A DNA stretch of 64,000 bases from Zantedeschia hybrid cultivar (GCA_030544215.1 JARZZO010000004.1:49357980-49421979); one strand, 5' to 3'. Shown: positions 1 to 12,757, counted from the stretch's first letter. The notes: generated by a model from the letters alone, not told the origin. Translations and numbers: made by a program.

Positions 1-76
1 TGATCTTTGATTGGATGGGCGTACCGGCGTGCGCACGGTGCACACGAAAGGCCTAGTTTGCATATCAGTACTTCTC

Positions 77-100
77 ATATATATATATATATATATATAT

Positions 101-135
<35 letters not shown>
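77..135. repeat. Compound microsatellite (AT)n-(GA)n
   Basis: A run of AT dinucleotides passes directly into a run of GA dinucleotides. This is seen directly. It is ordinary plant simple-sequence DNA and nothing around it suggests a gene. Confidence 0.95.
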
Positions 136-138
<3 letters not shown>

Positions 139-2109
139 AAGGAGGGGGCAGTGGATAAGGGAGCGGGCATTTTCATTGTAAGTTATTTGATATTTCCTTA
201 ACGGCTGAAAGTGAAAATGTTTGGAATATTCTCAGGGTATAGTCAACTACATCACTTAACTAGCCTGTTTCCACATCATTGCAATTACAAAGGAACAGTA
301 CATCTGTATCACTGGTTATAATAATAATAACAATCGGTAGAAAAAGTTAAATTTTTGTCTCTGGTCAAGAAATAACTTAAAATGTCTAATTAGTTGAGGT
401 GTAAGAAGCATACCTTAAGGAGACAACTATCACTATCCTTAAAACTTGAGAGTGACGATTAAAGTTGACTCTCGTCCAAAAAGGAAATAGATCATGCATA
501 TGATGATCATTCGTGGCAATTATTTGTTTCATCCACTTTTCAGTAGTGTCAACAAATGGATAGGGTTGACCTTATGAAATGTAGTTGTCATAATTCCTGC
601 AGGTCAAACAAATTAATTAATAATGCAAATTAGAAATCTTACAGGTTCAAATGATCCATGATAGAACATGCGTGTTGCACTGGATGCACAGGAGATTATG
701 TCATGCATGCATAGTGGCAGATCGAGCGTGGGGTCCTAAGATTTCATTAGATTTTGTCAAGTTCAGTTGTTCACCCAATTTAAAATTCCATATGTTTCAA
801 CTTAAAATCCTATTAATCCAATCATACTTATGACCTAATATATATCCGAATGACTCTACTAAATAAAATTTCTATATACACTAGTGTGCATGTACTATGC
901 AACTTGCTTGGATTATGCCATGAGCTCGAGCTGTCCCACTACTCGCTTGTCCGGTTATTATAGTGGAGAACAGTGCAAGGTTCCATATATGGAGTGCGGT
1001 GGGGTCTCTTGGCAAGCGTGGGGGTCCCGTCTTCCTCCCGGGGGAGACACAAAGCTAGGCCGGGATGTGAGAGGGTGGATGCGGCTGTCGCCGCCCACGA
1101 GGGCATGAAGCAATGCCATCTTCCCCACCTAATTATGTCCCCCTCATTGCCCAAGAACCCACGGAGAAATCAGGCTGCTTCACGTGGCCACAGGGTGGGC
1201 TCTCCTCAGCTGGGAGTTTGTTTCTCTTCCATGACGAACTTGGATAATTATTCTTTGATATGTATGATTAAAAATAAATTCACAACAATATATATATATA
1301 CAGGAAAATATCAATAATCCGATTATTTATAAAGAAACCCCCACAATCTACAGTGAATAGTAAGTATCACAAAAAGTGTTGATAAAAGGGGTAGAAGTGA
1401 CACCAAAAAGATAACCCAAAAAGGCTTTTTTGTAAAAAAATTTGAGATTGTGAAAACTTATTCGTAAATAATCAGATTAAGAAGAGTTATATATAATATT
1501 AAAAGCATCTAGGAGCTGATAATTAAAAAGCCTCATCAAAGGGAAGCTAGCTGATCGGGTTCTATAAGACGCATGAGAATAATTTTAATAGAGTCATCTT
1601 TGATCGATTGATTAAAAATATTCTAAAAATATTTTTTACAAAAATTTATAGTCCGACCAAAAATTAGATAATATAGATGACTTCCTTAAGATTGCCTTCC
1701 ACTCTTGAATTTTTAGGCTGACTTTTTAGGAAATAATAAAAAAGCTAAGTAGATTCATTACTAGCAAGATACATTAGTTCAAGATACAAGAAGGTAGAGG
1801 TGAGGAGATCCCAGTGGTTGCTTCCCACCTCGTAGATGGCAAAGGCAAATCCAGCTAGAAGCTAGTTAGCTACAACTCTTCGTGGCAAAGACAACTTTGA
1901 TTTCGAAAGTACATTGGGAGATAATATAGCTACCTTGTTGAACTCTGTTCCAATCTTCCAGGTGGATTGATGGATGCAGTTTATTGCTCATTGTGCCCAC
2001 AAGACACTAAAACCTAAAGATTGACAAATAGCTAGGTCAGTCCCTTTTTAAGTCACAATTATATAGTTTGAAGTAAAGCCTCATTGATCAGTCAGTTTTT
2101 TCAACTCAC
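136..2109. other. Intergenic DNA, no gene recognised
   Basis: AT-rich sequence with short, non-overlapping open frames only. A GC-richer patch lies at about 900-1230, where the longest open stretch (973-1317, plus) encodes a low-complexity Arg/Gly/Ser-rich peptide with no motif I recognise. I see no exon-intron structure, RNA gene or transposon end. Confidence 0.5.
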
Positions 2110-2405
2110 AAAGCATGTGGTCATGTGCACGCGCGCGCGTAGCGTGGTGGTACACCCCTCCGCGCAGAAGGCGGGAGGGCACGAGATCGACCCCGTCTGT
2201 ATTGTGTGCGGGCGGGGGGTTTTTCCGTGGAACTATTTGCTCTTTGAGCGAAAATTTCGTCCACCTGAGCGGTTTACTCGTTGTCTTTGGCGGATTCGAT
2301 CTCAGCTCTTCAAGCTGAATACTTTGGCCTGTAACCACTGAGCCACATTGTCCAAAAAAAAGAAAAAAAAGAAAAGAAAAGAAAAGAAAGCATGTGGTCA
2401 TGTGC
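2110..2405 (+). mobile_element. SINE with 19-bp target-site duplication
   Basis: A perfect 19-bp direct repeat (AAAGCATGTGGTCATGTGC) lies at 2110-2128 and 2387-2405 and brackets a body of about 258 bp that ends in an A-rich (AAAAG)n tail. This is the signature of LINE-mediated insertion of a short pol III transcript. The plus strand has an A-box-like stretch near 2140-2152 and a B-box-like GAGATCGACCCC at 2183-2194. The minus strand has a better A-box match, TGGCTCAGTGG (complement of 2335-2345), followed by GAGATCGAATCCG (complement of 2291-2303). Two tRNA-like modules therefore face each other. The tail sets the orientation as plus. The family name is not known to me. Confidence 0.85.
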
Positions 2406-4216
2406 TTCAAAGTCAAATGAGGTTTGAAGTTGATAATACAATGTCGTCTCCTCTTAACTTTCTCCATTCCAAACACCTCTTGTAGGAAAGATTTCTCTTG
2501 GTAGACTTGTTAAGTATTACTTCTTAACAGTAACAATTCGTGCCTCCAAGACATCCCCCAACGGAATGCATCTAATTTGAGGATCTCATTTTTCCCAAAC
2601 TATATATCGACTTGCTCCCTTTACAGCATGCTAACTCTCTCCATGGACCCATCACCCAAGGTCCCAGGAAGCCTGAGATCTCAGACAAAGCCATGTGGTG
2701 GCCATGTGAATGAACTGCTGAAAGCTGTATTACAAGTAATAATATAGAAACTCACAGCGTTCAATTCAATTTCCTTTCAAATAAGGGAGAAATTAAACAA
2801 TGCTAAACTTTGCACGTCTGAGAGTAAATGGAAGATTGATCACTGCATCTAGGGCTCACTCAATTTTAAATCCATCTTCTTGACGCATCACTGGGAAATA
2901 TTTTATTTTTTTTAGGGTCTTATGCATCCATCTTGAAGGCCACCAATATTTTGGCATAGACTATGCTCCAACTTGAGGAAGGAAATGGCAAAGATCCTTT
3001 GAAGTCCATCTGGGCTCTTCCTCGGAAAATTAGAACCAAGCAAATCTTGTGCAGTGTCTTTGGATCAGATGCTTCCGTTCTCAACAACTATGACATTGGG
3101 TTGATTATTTTTGGATGAGACTAGAAGACATGGAGGTGTTCTAGTTCCAAGAATTTACTCTTGTGGGGATAAGGAAAGTGTTTTCTTGAAAGACATATTT
3201 AAATTAAATGATCAAGATAGATGATTATCAAGGAAACTGTTTCCTTGAAAGACAGATTTAAATTAAATGATCAAGATAGATGATGATCTTAGTCACTGAA
3301 TCTTTGCATTGAATTTAATTAGCTAATTTGTTGACCGAACACCAACACCTTATCCGAGACCAGAAGAAACCCTGTAATTGGGGGTTATGAAAGACTTTGT
3401 TACTAGAAAAGAGAATAATCAACTATAAGTGTGCAACATTTCTCATGTGTAGAATGTTCAAATTGCTTACATAAAATTGTAGCAAACCCTAATTGTACCA
3501 GCTCATTACAGTGATATGGACACGTAGCCCATTTGAATTCTTTGGTAGGCGAACATGGAGTAGGGTGCCAACCCTCACTGGAGTTGGCAATGCATGGGGC
3601 ACGTATAAAATATTTAAAGCTCAGCAACCTTAATACGTGTAGCTCTATCTAACTCTAGTTGTGCCAGAATAAAATCGATTAAAACTACATCGACCACAAT
3701 CAAAAGAGAAAAAGGCTGACACTTTTAGTAAGTCTCAGATCTTGTACTTCCAAATCTCTAACATGTGGACAAGCTTCTTGAAGTTTTCCCAGCATATTTC
3801 AGAATCTTCAAAAAAAAAAAATTGTCCCACATTGATACTGTGTCAGCACAGGAGATTTAAAATTTTGTAAGTGTCCCCACCTATCTGCTGAGGCTAAATT
3901 ATTCACATGAAGCAAACTATGGCGTGCAGGTAAGCGCAGAAAGCACTGGCAATATTGCAGTCTGCATCTTTATTGGGCCCATGAAGAGGAAGAAACTTAT
4001 ATGAAAATTGTTGTATATATGCAGCTTTGATTGTGAGAATATGCCAAGAAAAGAGCAAAGACAAGAATGGTTTGTCTTCCCAGATTTCATGACAGCTTGA
4101 GTTCCCATGTGACTAATTGTAGGGGGTGCAAATGGTAGCCGATGATCTAGTTATTCGACCTAAGTAAGGTTAGGTAGGGGATAAAGTAATAGATATAAAT
4201 CTATTATATATGCTAT
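2406..4216. other. Intergenic DNA, no gene recognised
   Basis: AT-rich, with scattered stops in all frames. An open stretch on the minus strand (3403-3627) has no recognisable domain. The only structure seen is the short tandem duplication listed separately. Confidence 0.5.
3181..3298. repeat. Tandem duplication, about 59-bp period
   Basis: Two near-identical units, starting at 3181 and 3240, share the string TTTAAATTAAATGATCAAGA with a few substitutions. It is a local duplication with no evident function. Confidence 0.8.
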
Positions 4217-4583
4217 ATTGAGAAGAGCAAAATTTGCTGCACCGCCTAGCAGCGTAAAGTCGAGGAAAGAAATGAATTTTTTTTAGTTGGCTCTAATCTG
4301 ATCTATATATAGGTTTGTATGGCCTGATCTCCAGATTAGATGGCCAAACAAATTTTCAAAAATAAGAAAAAAAATAGCCCCAATGAACAAGGAAAACATT
4401 CTTAATGGATTGAGTCCAATAATAATTTATGATTTTTTTAGATCTTCTAATTGGAGATTGGACTGTATGAACAGGTAGAATATGCTTGAGCTGACCTAAA
4501 ACAATTTTCAAAACAAAAAATTTCTTAACTGCACCACAGGCAGTACGTCCCGTAGCGATGCAACAAATTTTACTCTATTGAGA
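4217..4583. mobile_element. MITE-1, about 353 bp, with TIRs and 7-8 bp duplication
   Basis: The left end begins AGAGCAAAATTTGCTGCACC at 4224. The right end is its imperfect inverse, reading AGAGTAAAATTTGTTGCA on the minus strand and ending at 4576. ATTGAGA occurs immediately outside both ends (4217-4223 and 4577-4583). There is no coding capacity. TIR length, size and duplication fit a hAT-like non-autonomous DNA transposon, but the superfamily is inferred. The interior resembles MITE-2 (4939-5299). Confidence 0.75.
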
Positions 4584-4938
4584 ATCTGATTACCTGACTG
4601 ATTATTAGTTCATGAGTTAGTTAGCATATAATCTTTTTAGGCTAATAATATAAGGGATAAAGTGACAGATTCACTTTGAATCCGCATCGAATCCAGCCCA
4701 TTGCATCCATGGTGAAGTGAGTGTGTACTAATGGAGATTTTACTCAATTCAACTCATAAGTGCAACTAGAGAATCCTTAGGTAGATGTAGGAAGCACACA
4801 CTTTAGGGCATCTCTGATTGGCCTCCGTGACCCATGGATCCGCATACCTTCACAAAACAAGGTTGTCTATGGGCTAGGCTAGTCCACAGATTTGCAGGCC
4901 TGGCCTAGTTTGTGAGACGGATGGGATTCTAATTTTTT

Positions 4939-5299
4939 GAGTTATACTTGTTGTAATGTCTTCGTGCAGCTGCACCAGGAGATACTGCAGTGAGTATGAA
5001 TTTTTTTTTTTTGAATTCTTTAGGTCAAAGCTTATATAGCCCATGTGTTCATATAGATCAATCTTTGATCGGGCGAGTCAAAATATTTTAAAAAACAAAA
5101 AATTGAGTTCCAACGAACAGTAAAAAGGTTTCCTTAATGGGTTGACTGCAATAACAGTTTTTGAATTTTTTGATCATTTGATCGGAGATCGGAACTGTAA
5201 GGACACTTGGGACATGTGGGCCCCAATCTAAAAAATTCAAAAAAAAATTATACTTCACCCCTCGATGCAGCTACAGGGGCATTATCGTAAGTGTAACTC
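4939..5299. mobile_element. MITE-2, about 361 bp, related to MITE-1
   Basis: Inverted ends are GAGTTATACTTGTTGTAATG on the left and GAGTTACACTTACGATAATG read on the minus strand from the right. The interior aligns by eye with MITE-1: a 'caatgaacaa...ttaatggattga' block in one matches 'caacgaacag...ttaatgggttga' in the other. I could not find a clear target duplication, so the copy is probably old. Confidence 0.65.
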
Positions 5300-7429
5300 C
5301 ACTTTCTTTTTGATATATTTAAACTTTATAAGCCCTCACAATCTCCTGTGAATTAGTGCAAGGCCCCTAAATGTTACACGTGATCTTCCCTAAACCTGTA
5401 ATGACAGGAATCTCATGGCATTAAGCGGTGATTTTATCTTATGAATTATAAGGTTTGTTGACTACAAATGGTTGTTTTTGATAATAATAAAACTTAAAGC
5501 AACTGATTTAACATGCTTGTTTTTGGAAAAGTACAGGAAAGTAAGGTTAGAATCAGAGATGAAATAATTCAAAAAGAGCTTAAATTATTGAAAGATCATG
5601 CCCGGCATTGTCCCATGGAGACAACTTTAAAAAATTAGACCCAAACACAAAACTCAAGAGAATTATTGACAGTTCCCAAAAAAATGGTTGATAATTGTTG
5701 AACAACAAGATTGACAATCAAGAAGGCCACATTATTCCACATTTTTAGTAATTTAATGGCAAATTGGAAAATGTTAAATACTTGAAAGCTACCAAGAACT
5801 TAAAAGTCTTTCCAACAAATCCCTGCTCAATTAACCCTAATACACTTACAAAAACTTCTAGATTCAATTAGCATATGTAAATAAAAGGTTGTTGGAGAAA
5901 TACCAATAGATCCATCAAGAAATTGTTAACTGCATTAAAAATTCATGGATAAATAGTGGTGTATTGTGATAAAAAGTCATGGATAAATGTTGAGGACCTA
6001 GATTTTTCTCAAAGACTAAAAATAGAAGGCTTCCATAACATTTAACATACTTAACAGAACTTCAAGAAAGATAAAAAGGATTTGAACATCTTCTTTTAAT
6101 AGATTCAAGCTTCAAGTTCTTATTTGATAGAGAGATCTATTATTTTCCCTTGTGCTTCATTTTCTTTTCATCTTGTACTTTGGATTATGCTTTAATTTGC
6201 CTATCTTCTATACTTTTTTTGTTTTCTTTCTTTATTAATTTTGTTCACTTTGCTGTTAAACAAAAAACAAAGGGCTTAACTCAGTCTATGTTGATAAGTT
6301 AGCACTAAATTAAAAGATCTTGGTCTGTAGTCCTTAGGGTTGGTGATATTGGCATATTAATGGTACATTTTAGTGTGAGAAATTCTTAAGGAGAACTTGG
6401 AAAGTGAACATTTGCTGGGGGATTTAATTGAAATATTGTAAAATCCTTTTGTATTGATACTCGCTTGCACTCTCATGCTTTCTACTCTTCTTTATTTCTT
6501 CTGGCATTTAATTTACTATTTTTTAATTCAATTTCTAAAAACTCAATTTGAGCCTTCCCCTTTTTTGGTTTTGCCATGTCTTGAGCAAACAAGGCCCATC
6601 AAAGTGGCTCGAATCAATCCAGACCATGTGAGGTTCAAGGTTTTGTTTCAAAAGATCACTTGCACTAAGCTTAAGCATTGGGACACAGGTCACATCCAAG
6701 TTGCACTATGGTCAGCTTATAAGTTTGGAAACTATGCTTGATGTGGTACATGCAAAAGCCTGCATAGGTGTGTGATGGATGAAGGAAGAGATCTAGTGGC
6801 TCGGGAAGAATGTCATCCCACTATGAGATTATTTGAATACAAATATTTCCAATCCTATTTGATTCAAGCATGCCAAGTTTGTGGCCTCTCATAGCAGATT
6901 GCAAATATAATCAACTCTTCCATCAAAGTTGAAAATAACTTCTCCAACATGCACCCAATATGACTCCTTTGAAATAAATCTAGGGGATAGCGATATGCAT
7001 CTTTGTTTATTTGACTTGTAATATTTTACATCCACTACTGCTGTAAAATACACTCAAGGATAAAGAGGTTGCGAGAGTGAAGCCAATAGTAATCATGCAA
7101 ATGAGAAAACTAGTCAAAGCCAACAACCATTCCTACAAAGAGCAAGGAAAAACAATAAAATTTCAAAATTAGTTTGAGAAACTCCACCTATAAAGGAGTA
7201 AGGAAGGACTTATTCAACTAGACAAGGGCATTTTGTGATCATCTGATACTCTCAAATAGAGAAAGTGTGTGAAGATTGTTGAGCTACTTTATTATATTTA
7301 TCTAATCCCATGTTTCAGTGGTAACATAATTTGAAAACGTCAGAAATTTGCCTGACTATACCTTAGGTTAAACAACTGAATTAACCAATTACTCTTCAAC
7401 AGACATACTACTTAAACATATATTATTTT
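5300..7429. other. Intergenic DNA, no gene recognised
   Basis: AT-rich DNA. One open stretch at 6454-6741 (plus) encodes a hydrophobic start followed by a mixed segment with no domain I can name, and I see no supporting splice or promoter structure. It may be old repeat DNA. Confidence 0.45.
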
Positions 7430-8610
7430 AGGACTTAATCGATTTCAGCAATCCTTTGATCCTTTTGATTAAAGGTTTATTGAAACTTTGATTATCTCTT
7501 TATCGCTAATTGATTAGTAGTGTATTAAGCTTGTTTTAGACTTAAACTTCAAACCGATTACAGTTCCCTTATTTCTTCTTGTCATCAAGTCTGGCACTAA
7601 GGCTAAATCAATTAGACTTATCGGTTAAAGACTATCACCAATCAATCAGAATTTGTCGAGTAATCGCTATGTGCTAATCAATTATGTCATTTTTCAAAGG
7701 TTAATTGAACAACTGTATCGATTACCAGAGTTAAGACAAATTGATTAATTTTATTAGTTACCCTAAGAGCCATCGGTGTTATATTGAGTGCAAGTCATTT
7801 ATTTGCCATTTCAGTAATCTATCTATTTGTGTTGTACTTAATCGATTATCTGTCTATGAGCAATCAATTTTCCATATTGAGCCAAATCGATTACCTATGT
7901 TTTGAGTTATCGATTAATCATATTGTGCAAAATTGATTTGGTACTATTTTCTGCAATCGATTACACATGTTGTCCTAATCGACTGGTAATGATTATCCTT
8001 ATCAATTTTAAATCGATTATCTGTACAAATTATCTGAGTTAGTTCTTGATGATTACCCGTTTATCTTAGTTGATTAACTACACTATAGGAACTGAAATAA
8101 CTTTGTGAGTGTTAATCGATTAACCATTCTTATCCAATCGATTTTCTTGTTAGATTATAAATCGATTATCTGTGTATCCTATTATCGATTAGATGCATTA
8201 TTTTATCGAGATTACCTGTACGATTTTAGAATCAATTAACAGAATGTTCTGAACTAGATTATTCTTATATGTTAAATCGATTATCCGTAAGATTTATAAT
8301 CAAGTGCCTGTGCAATTCGAACTCAATAGAGCTTAGCTATTTTAATTGATTATCTAAATCGATTTATTGTATGATTGTAAATTGATTAACTTGTATACTT
8401 GTAATCGATTAGCTTCTTTATTTGTAATTCTATTATATGTAATCGATTAGCTTGTTTACTTGTAATTCTATTATATGCTTTATCCTATTCACTCTTAGTC
8501 GATTTTATATTTTGAGCACTGTGATTAATTGTCATTTCAGCTTGTAATTAGTAATATCTGATTGAATCGATTTGATGAATTCTTTATCAATTGAATAATC
8601 GATTCCTCAT
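7430..8610. repeat. Cluster of AATCGATTA palindromes
   Basis: Within about 1.2 kb the palindrome ATCGAT/AATCGATTA or a one-base variant recurs roughly 18 times (near 7439, 7839, 7888, 7910, 7957, 8011, 8114, 8136, 8160, 8183, 8275, 8355, 8402, 8440, 8564 and 8598). It is often followed by 'ttatctgt' or 'ttacctgt'. Spacing is irregular, so this is not a simple satellite. It lies just upstream of an LTR-like remnant (8930-9560) and could be the decayed U3 of that LTR. Confidence 0.7.
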
Positions 8611-8929
8611 ATACTCTTAGACCATCTAACACTATTTAATTTTTACTTTGAACGAGGAGATTTGCCCGCAACAAATTTGATTGCTTTTTGCGATTTGTCT
8701 GCTACTCACCTACCTTTGCTTCGTACACCAGATGTAAACATTTTCTTGTTTTGGTAAGTCAAGCTGGTTAGGTGAGATCTACATGAGACATATATGGAAA
8801 GAAAAGAGATAGCTCGTAAAAGCTTCCAAGAAATAACGACCTGTGTTGAATAAAGCTCTCTCTAAGCACTCTCGACTTGGTTAACATTAGACCCAAATCT
8901 GGAGTTGTTAGAGACAACGGACAGAAGCT

Positions 8930-9560
8930 GTGACTCAACGGGTAAATTCAAATTTACCTATAAATTGAGGACCTCGGTTAGATGTGAAGCAAATAGAAAT
9001 ACACAAGAGTTGAACTCAAAAATTCAAAAGGCTTCACTCTCTCTGCTCCAACTCATTATTTCCTAAGCTTATAGATATCCTGAGAGAAGAGCCTGAGGAA
9101 AAGTGCTTCATCCGCTATGCTACGCAAGCTCTCAGGCACTCTTTGTCAAGAGATCAAGACCTATAGCGACCCTTTTCTTCTTTTAGTCTTGATCTCTGTT
9201 CATTGTTCTTATTGTTTATAAATGCCTATTCAGAGGCATTCTTGTACTCCTACATAAGAACTTATTATTGTTGTTCCTCTTCCTAGTTTGGAAGAGAGAG
9301 CTTGCTAGTTTGCAAAGGTTGTTCTTCTTCCTAGTGTGGAAGAGAGGATTAGCTGAGACTGGGGGTGTTTGTATTTATAACTGGCAAGGGGTTTGTACCT
9401 TGTGTTAGTGGAACTCCTAAGAGATTTCTTAGGGACTGGACATAGGTCCGGATAGACCGAACCAATATAAATCATCTTTGCCTTGTATGTGATTGATCTC
9501 TTATTTCTCCCTCTTACTGTGTGCGATCAATTTCATTATTGTTTATTTGATTTTAATTTT
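8930..9560 (+). mobile_element. LTR-like remnant (copia SIRE/Maximus-like, tentative)
   Basis: A TATA-like CTATAAATTGAGG lies at about 8957-8969. It is followed some 450 bp later by text typical of the end of plant copia LTRs (a 'ggactggacataggtccggatagaccgaac' type stretch, then T/C-rich DNA at about 9440-9530). I could not find both ends, a target duplication or internal coding, so the boundaries are loose. The family assignment rests on recalled similarity and is inference. Confidence 0.35.
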
Positions 9561-10296
9561 TGATTACCCATTCTGCCCCTATGGGTTCTCCATGGTCAAG
9601 CAACAAAGACATGGAAGACATCTTATACTCCAACAAAAAAATAGTGGTAGTGCTAGTCAACTTTCAACACTCCTAATGCAATCTCAATAAAGGCCGCGAT
9701 CATAGAGATGCAGCTTCTTACACTTCTTGAACTACAACACAACCTTTAAGGGAGAAACCTCCAAATGAATGGGATCCCCTTATGAAAACTCCACCCGACA
9801 GTGATGATGGTCAACATAACTCTTTAATAGCTCTATGTAGCTACCAACCTCTACTAAATAACAAGAAGCTTTTCTTAGCTTACTTGTACTAACTCAAGTA
9901 TTGACACCCTTTCCTTACCTAGATCATTTCAATGATAAGGTGATTAGCATGATCGACTATACAAAGCTTCCTATATGACACCCTAGGCCAAAAGATATCC
10001 AACCACTTTGGGTCAGCTCTTTTGACTCGGTGTGACAACGGATCAGAACCCGTTCAATATCAATTCATATGTTGGAGATGATAAGCATGAATTAAAAAAT
10101 CAAGAATTGAAAATATTGCATAAAAGAAATTAAGTTCCATACATAGAAACATTCATACATATCTAGGATCAAAAGAAATACAAAGTTCAAGAAATTATGA
10201 TTACATAGAATGCCAAAAGGAACAGTAGACCACGAGGTGATAGCCACACCATCAATACACCATGTGCCTTATATTAAAACCACATTCCTTTGTCAA
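9561..10296. other. Intergenic DNA flanking the LINE insertion
   Basis: No gene, RNA or transposon ends recognised. The sequence runs directly into the left copy of the LINE target duplication at 10297. Confidence 0.5.
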
Positions 10297-10307
10297 ATTT
10301 AGAACTT

Positions 10308-10360
10308 TTTCTTTTACTAGTAAGAGATTTTCATTCATTTAACACAAAGATAATACACAA
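10308..10360 (-). mobile_element. LINE 3' end and A-tail
   Basis: The complement reads as a short 3' UTR with AATGAATGAAAATCTC followed by an A-rich tail that abuts the left target duplication. The rest of the LINE lies at 40502-41900, on the other side of the old solo LTR. Confidence 0.7.
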
Positions 10361-10737
10361 TGTAAGGATCCTGTGGGTGGAACAAGAACGTAGCAGAATA
10401 TAGAGATTAAAACAATAACCCATCACCACCAGTCTGTTTCGATCCAAACAAATAAAAATATGGTGAATGATTTTCACCTTGCACGTATTTGAATCCGCAT
10501 CCCTTATAGTTTTGACGAAGCGATGTTGCAAGCCACGTAGATGCCCGACTTCCAGTAGTATCCATACGATTCTCCTCCTCTTGAATCGTCATTGTCTCCT
10601 TGCTCAATTCGGTGCGGTTGTTGAGATTCCTTTTTCGTAATGTTGGCCACGGCATACTGGCGAAGGTCCCCAACAGTTGGAGTTGGAGGCGGCAGAGGCG
10701 AAAACAGGAGAGCGCCCTACTCTGGGCTGCACGGCAT

Positions 10738-10777
<40 letters not shown>

Positions 10778-11156
10778 CACAAATGAGAGAACCCTGATGC
10801 TTGGCTAGGATTTCTCTCTCAGCGTATATTTATAATATTTGGGTGAAACATTTCACAAAAGTCTCAGAATGATTATAAATCCCACTAATTATCCACAATT
10901 CGAAAATCTTTATGCGTATGACCCTCTAGGCCCAAGTGCTAGTCTAATTTTTGGTCCATTAAGCCCAATAACATCTTATTGACTTATATAATAATTAATT
11001 AAAATCACATATTTAATTAATTATTTAACTTACTTATATCTTTCATGTAAATCTGGCTGAACCTTTGATCAAGTTGGGTGTCAAGCAACACTGCATGATT
11101 TCGGAAGACAATGGAGTTAAGTAATCAATTCAAGGAACCTGTCCATCTATAGTTAC
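10361..11156 (-). mobile_element. Old copia solo LTR, right part in element sense
   Basis: This aligns by eye with the copia-1 LTR start ('atgcccgac', 'gtatccatacgattctcctc', 'aggcccaagtgctagtc', 'gccaagcaacatcgcgtgat'-type blocks) but is clearly more diverged. It continues, after copia-1, at 39691-40501. Joined length is about 1.6 kb, matching the 1.58-kb copia-1 LTR, so it is read as a solo LTR. CACAA on the left and CATGA on the right may be a decayed target duplication. A (GA)n run lies at about 10737-10772. Confidence 0.75.
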
Positions 11157-12740
11157 TGTTGGGTTCGCTGTGTCGGGATCCGACCGAAAACGCAGCGGAA
11201 TAAATTTAATTTCGGGATCGGATCCATCTCGTTTCGATCAACAAAACAAGACCGGAGTAAATCGGATTTACCGTGCGCGGATTCGAATCTGCGTTCGTTT
11301 TCCGGTTCCGTCGGAGCGATACCGCAAGTCGCGCAGATGCCCGACCTCTAGCGGTATCCACGCGGTTCTCCTCGCGATGGATCGTCCTCGCCTCCTCGCT
11401 CGATGCAGCATTCGTGGATCCCGTCTGGCTGTGCGTAATCCGCCATGACATGCGGATTCGAAATCTCCCGTCGGACGAAAGGCGGAGCAGTCGGGAATCG
11501 AAGCGGAGCCTCCAGATGGCCGCCTCGTGTTGCACGCCCAGTAGAGAGGAGAGAGAGAGAAAGAACAACGGCTAGGTTAGGGTTGCTGGCCCCCGATGTA
11601 GTATCCGTTCTTTTATAATAAGTCTGTTTGCGGTTTTTCGTAAAAACCCAGACTTATCCGAAATCCTGTCGGATTATCCATCGACTTGAAAACCATTTGC
11701 GTGTAACCCTCTAGGCCCAAATACCAGTCCAGTTAATAGCCCATTAAGCCCAGTAATCCTTTACTGACTCACTGAATTAATTAATATCCTTATATTCAAT
11801 TAATCAGCCGAATTTAATGTCCCACAATAAATTCGAACGGACTTCCGATCACGTTGGATGCCAAGCAACATCGCGTGATCCTGGATGGCACTAGGGTTAT
11901 CGCAACCCTCTATTGGAACCTTTCTGTCATCGGTTAGCGCGCGGATATAATCTTTCATCCGTGCAATGTTCCCGAATCGACCTAGGGTATGGTTTACTGT
12001 TAAACCCTATTCGGTCGATTCACTTGAATCAGATCCCGCTAATCTAAATCCGATAACTCATTATCGAATATAGAGTCTGCCCTGGCCAGGGACTTTAAGC
12101 ACATCATTCTCGGAACATTCTCTCTCAAACTACCGAGAGCGGATGATGCCGTATTGAACACACAATTACCTTCGAGGGCATTTCCCTGAACCCGATCACT
12201 TGACTTATTGATAACCCATAGTTAGAGATTCGTTAGTCAAGGTCAAAGTTTAGAAACGTACCAACAAGATATCTTTGGCGTCTCAGGTCCAAGGATCATC
12301 CACGCAACCGTGACAAAAGAATCGAGCTGGTTAACAGTGAGGTGTTTACCATCCAGCGATTCATAGTCGGATCAAATTAGTAAACTCATTCGCCAATGAG
12401 CACCTACAGGTCCAGCATAGTGTCTCCACACAAGTGACTTATGGGATCAGTCACCCTCATCATATAAGCTGAAGTAACCTATACTAGTCTATCCAGATGT
12501 TCGATGTCCTATCTCAAACATCCTATGACTAGGAACAATTAAGAACATGTGTTTATAAGTCTTCGGTCCCGTAATTATGATCTCATCATAATCCGAAGAC
12601 TGTTGCACATGTTTATAGACTTCATCGTGATACAATAAACACAGATCGAATTAATTACACACAATGAATTATTGCCATTTATTAATAATCTGAATCAGTA
12701 CATAGTATCGGATTGGCTTTGAGACCATCTAATACTAACA
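11157..12740 (-). mobile_element. Copia-1 3' LTR
   Basis: Plus-strand ends are TGTTGGGTTCGCTG and AATACTAACA; in element sense the LTR is TGTTAGTATT...CCCAACA, with the canonical TG/CA. It is 1584 bp and pairs with 38103-39685. A TATA-like TATTATAAAA (complement of 11611-11620) would serve as the U3 promoter. The text 'agagagaaagaacaacgg' next to it is shared by both LTRs. Confidence 0.93.
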
Positions 12741-12752
12741 ATCTCCCACTTG
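12741..12752 (-). other. Copia-1 polypurine tract
   Basis: Element sense reads AAGTGGGAGAT directly before the 3' LTR TGTTAG. This is the standard plus-strand primer position and composition for plant copia elements. Copia-3 has the same tract at 51535-51546. Confidence 0.85.
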
Positions 12753-12757
12753 GACTA

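Noticed and set aside
884..1317. GC-richer patch with overlapping open frames as a host gene
   Set aside because: No recognisable protein, no splice structure, both strands equally open.
2081..2476. Open frames across the SINE
   Set aside because: They run through the A-tail and target duplications, so they are by-products of the insertion.
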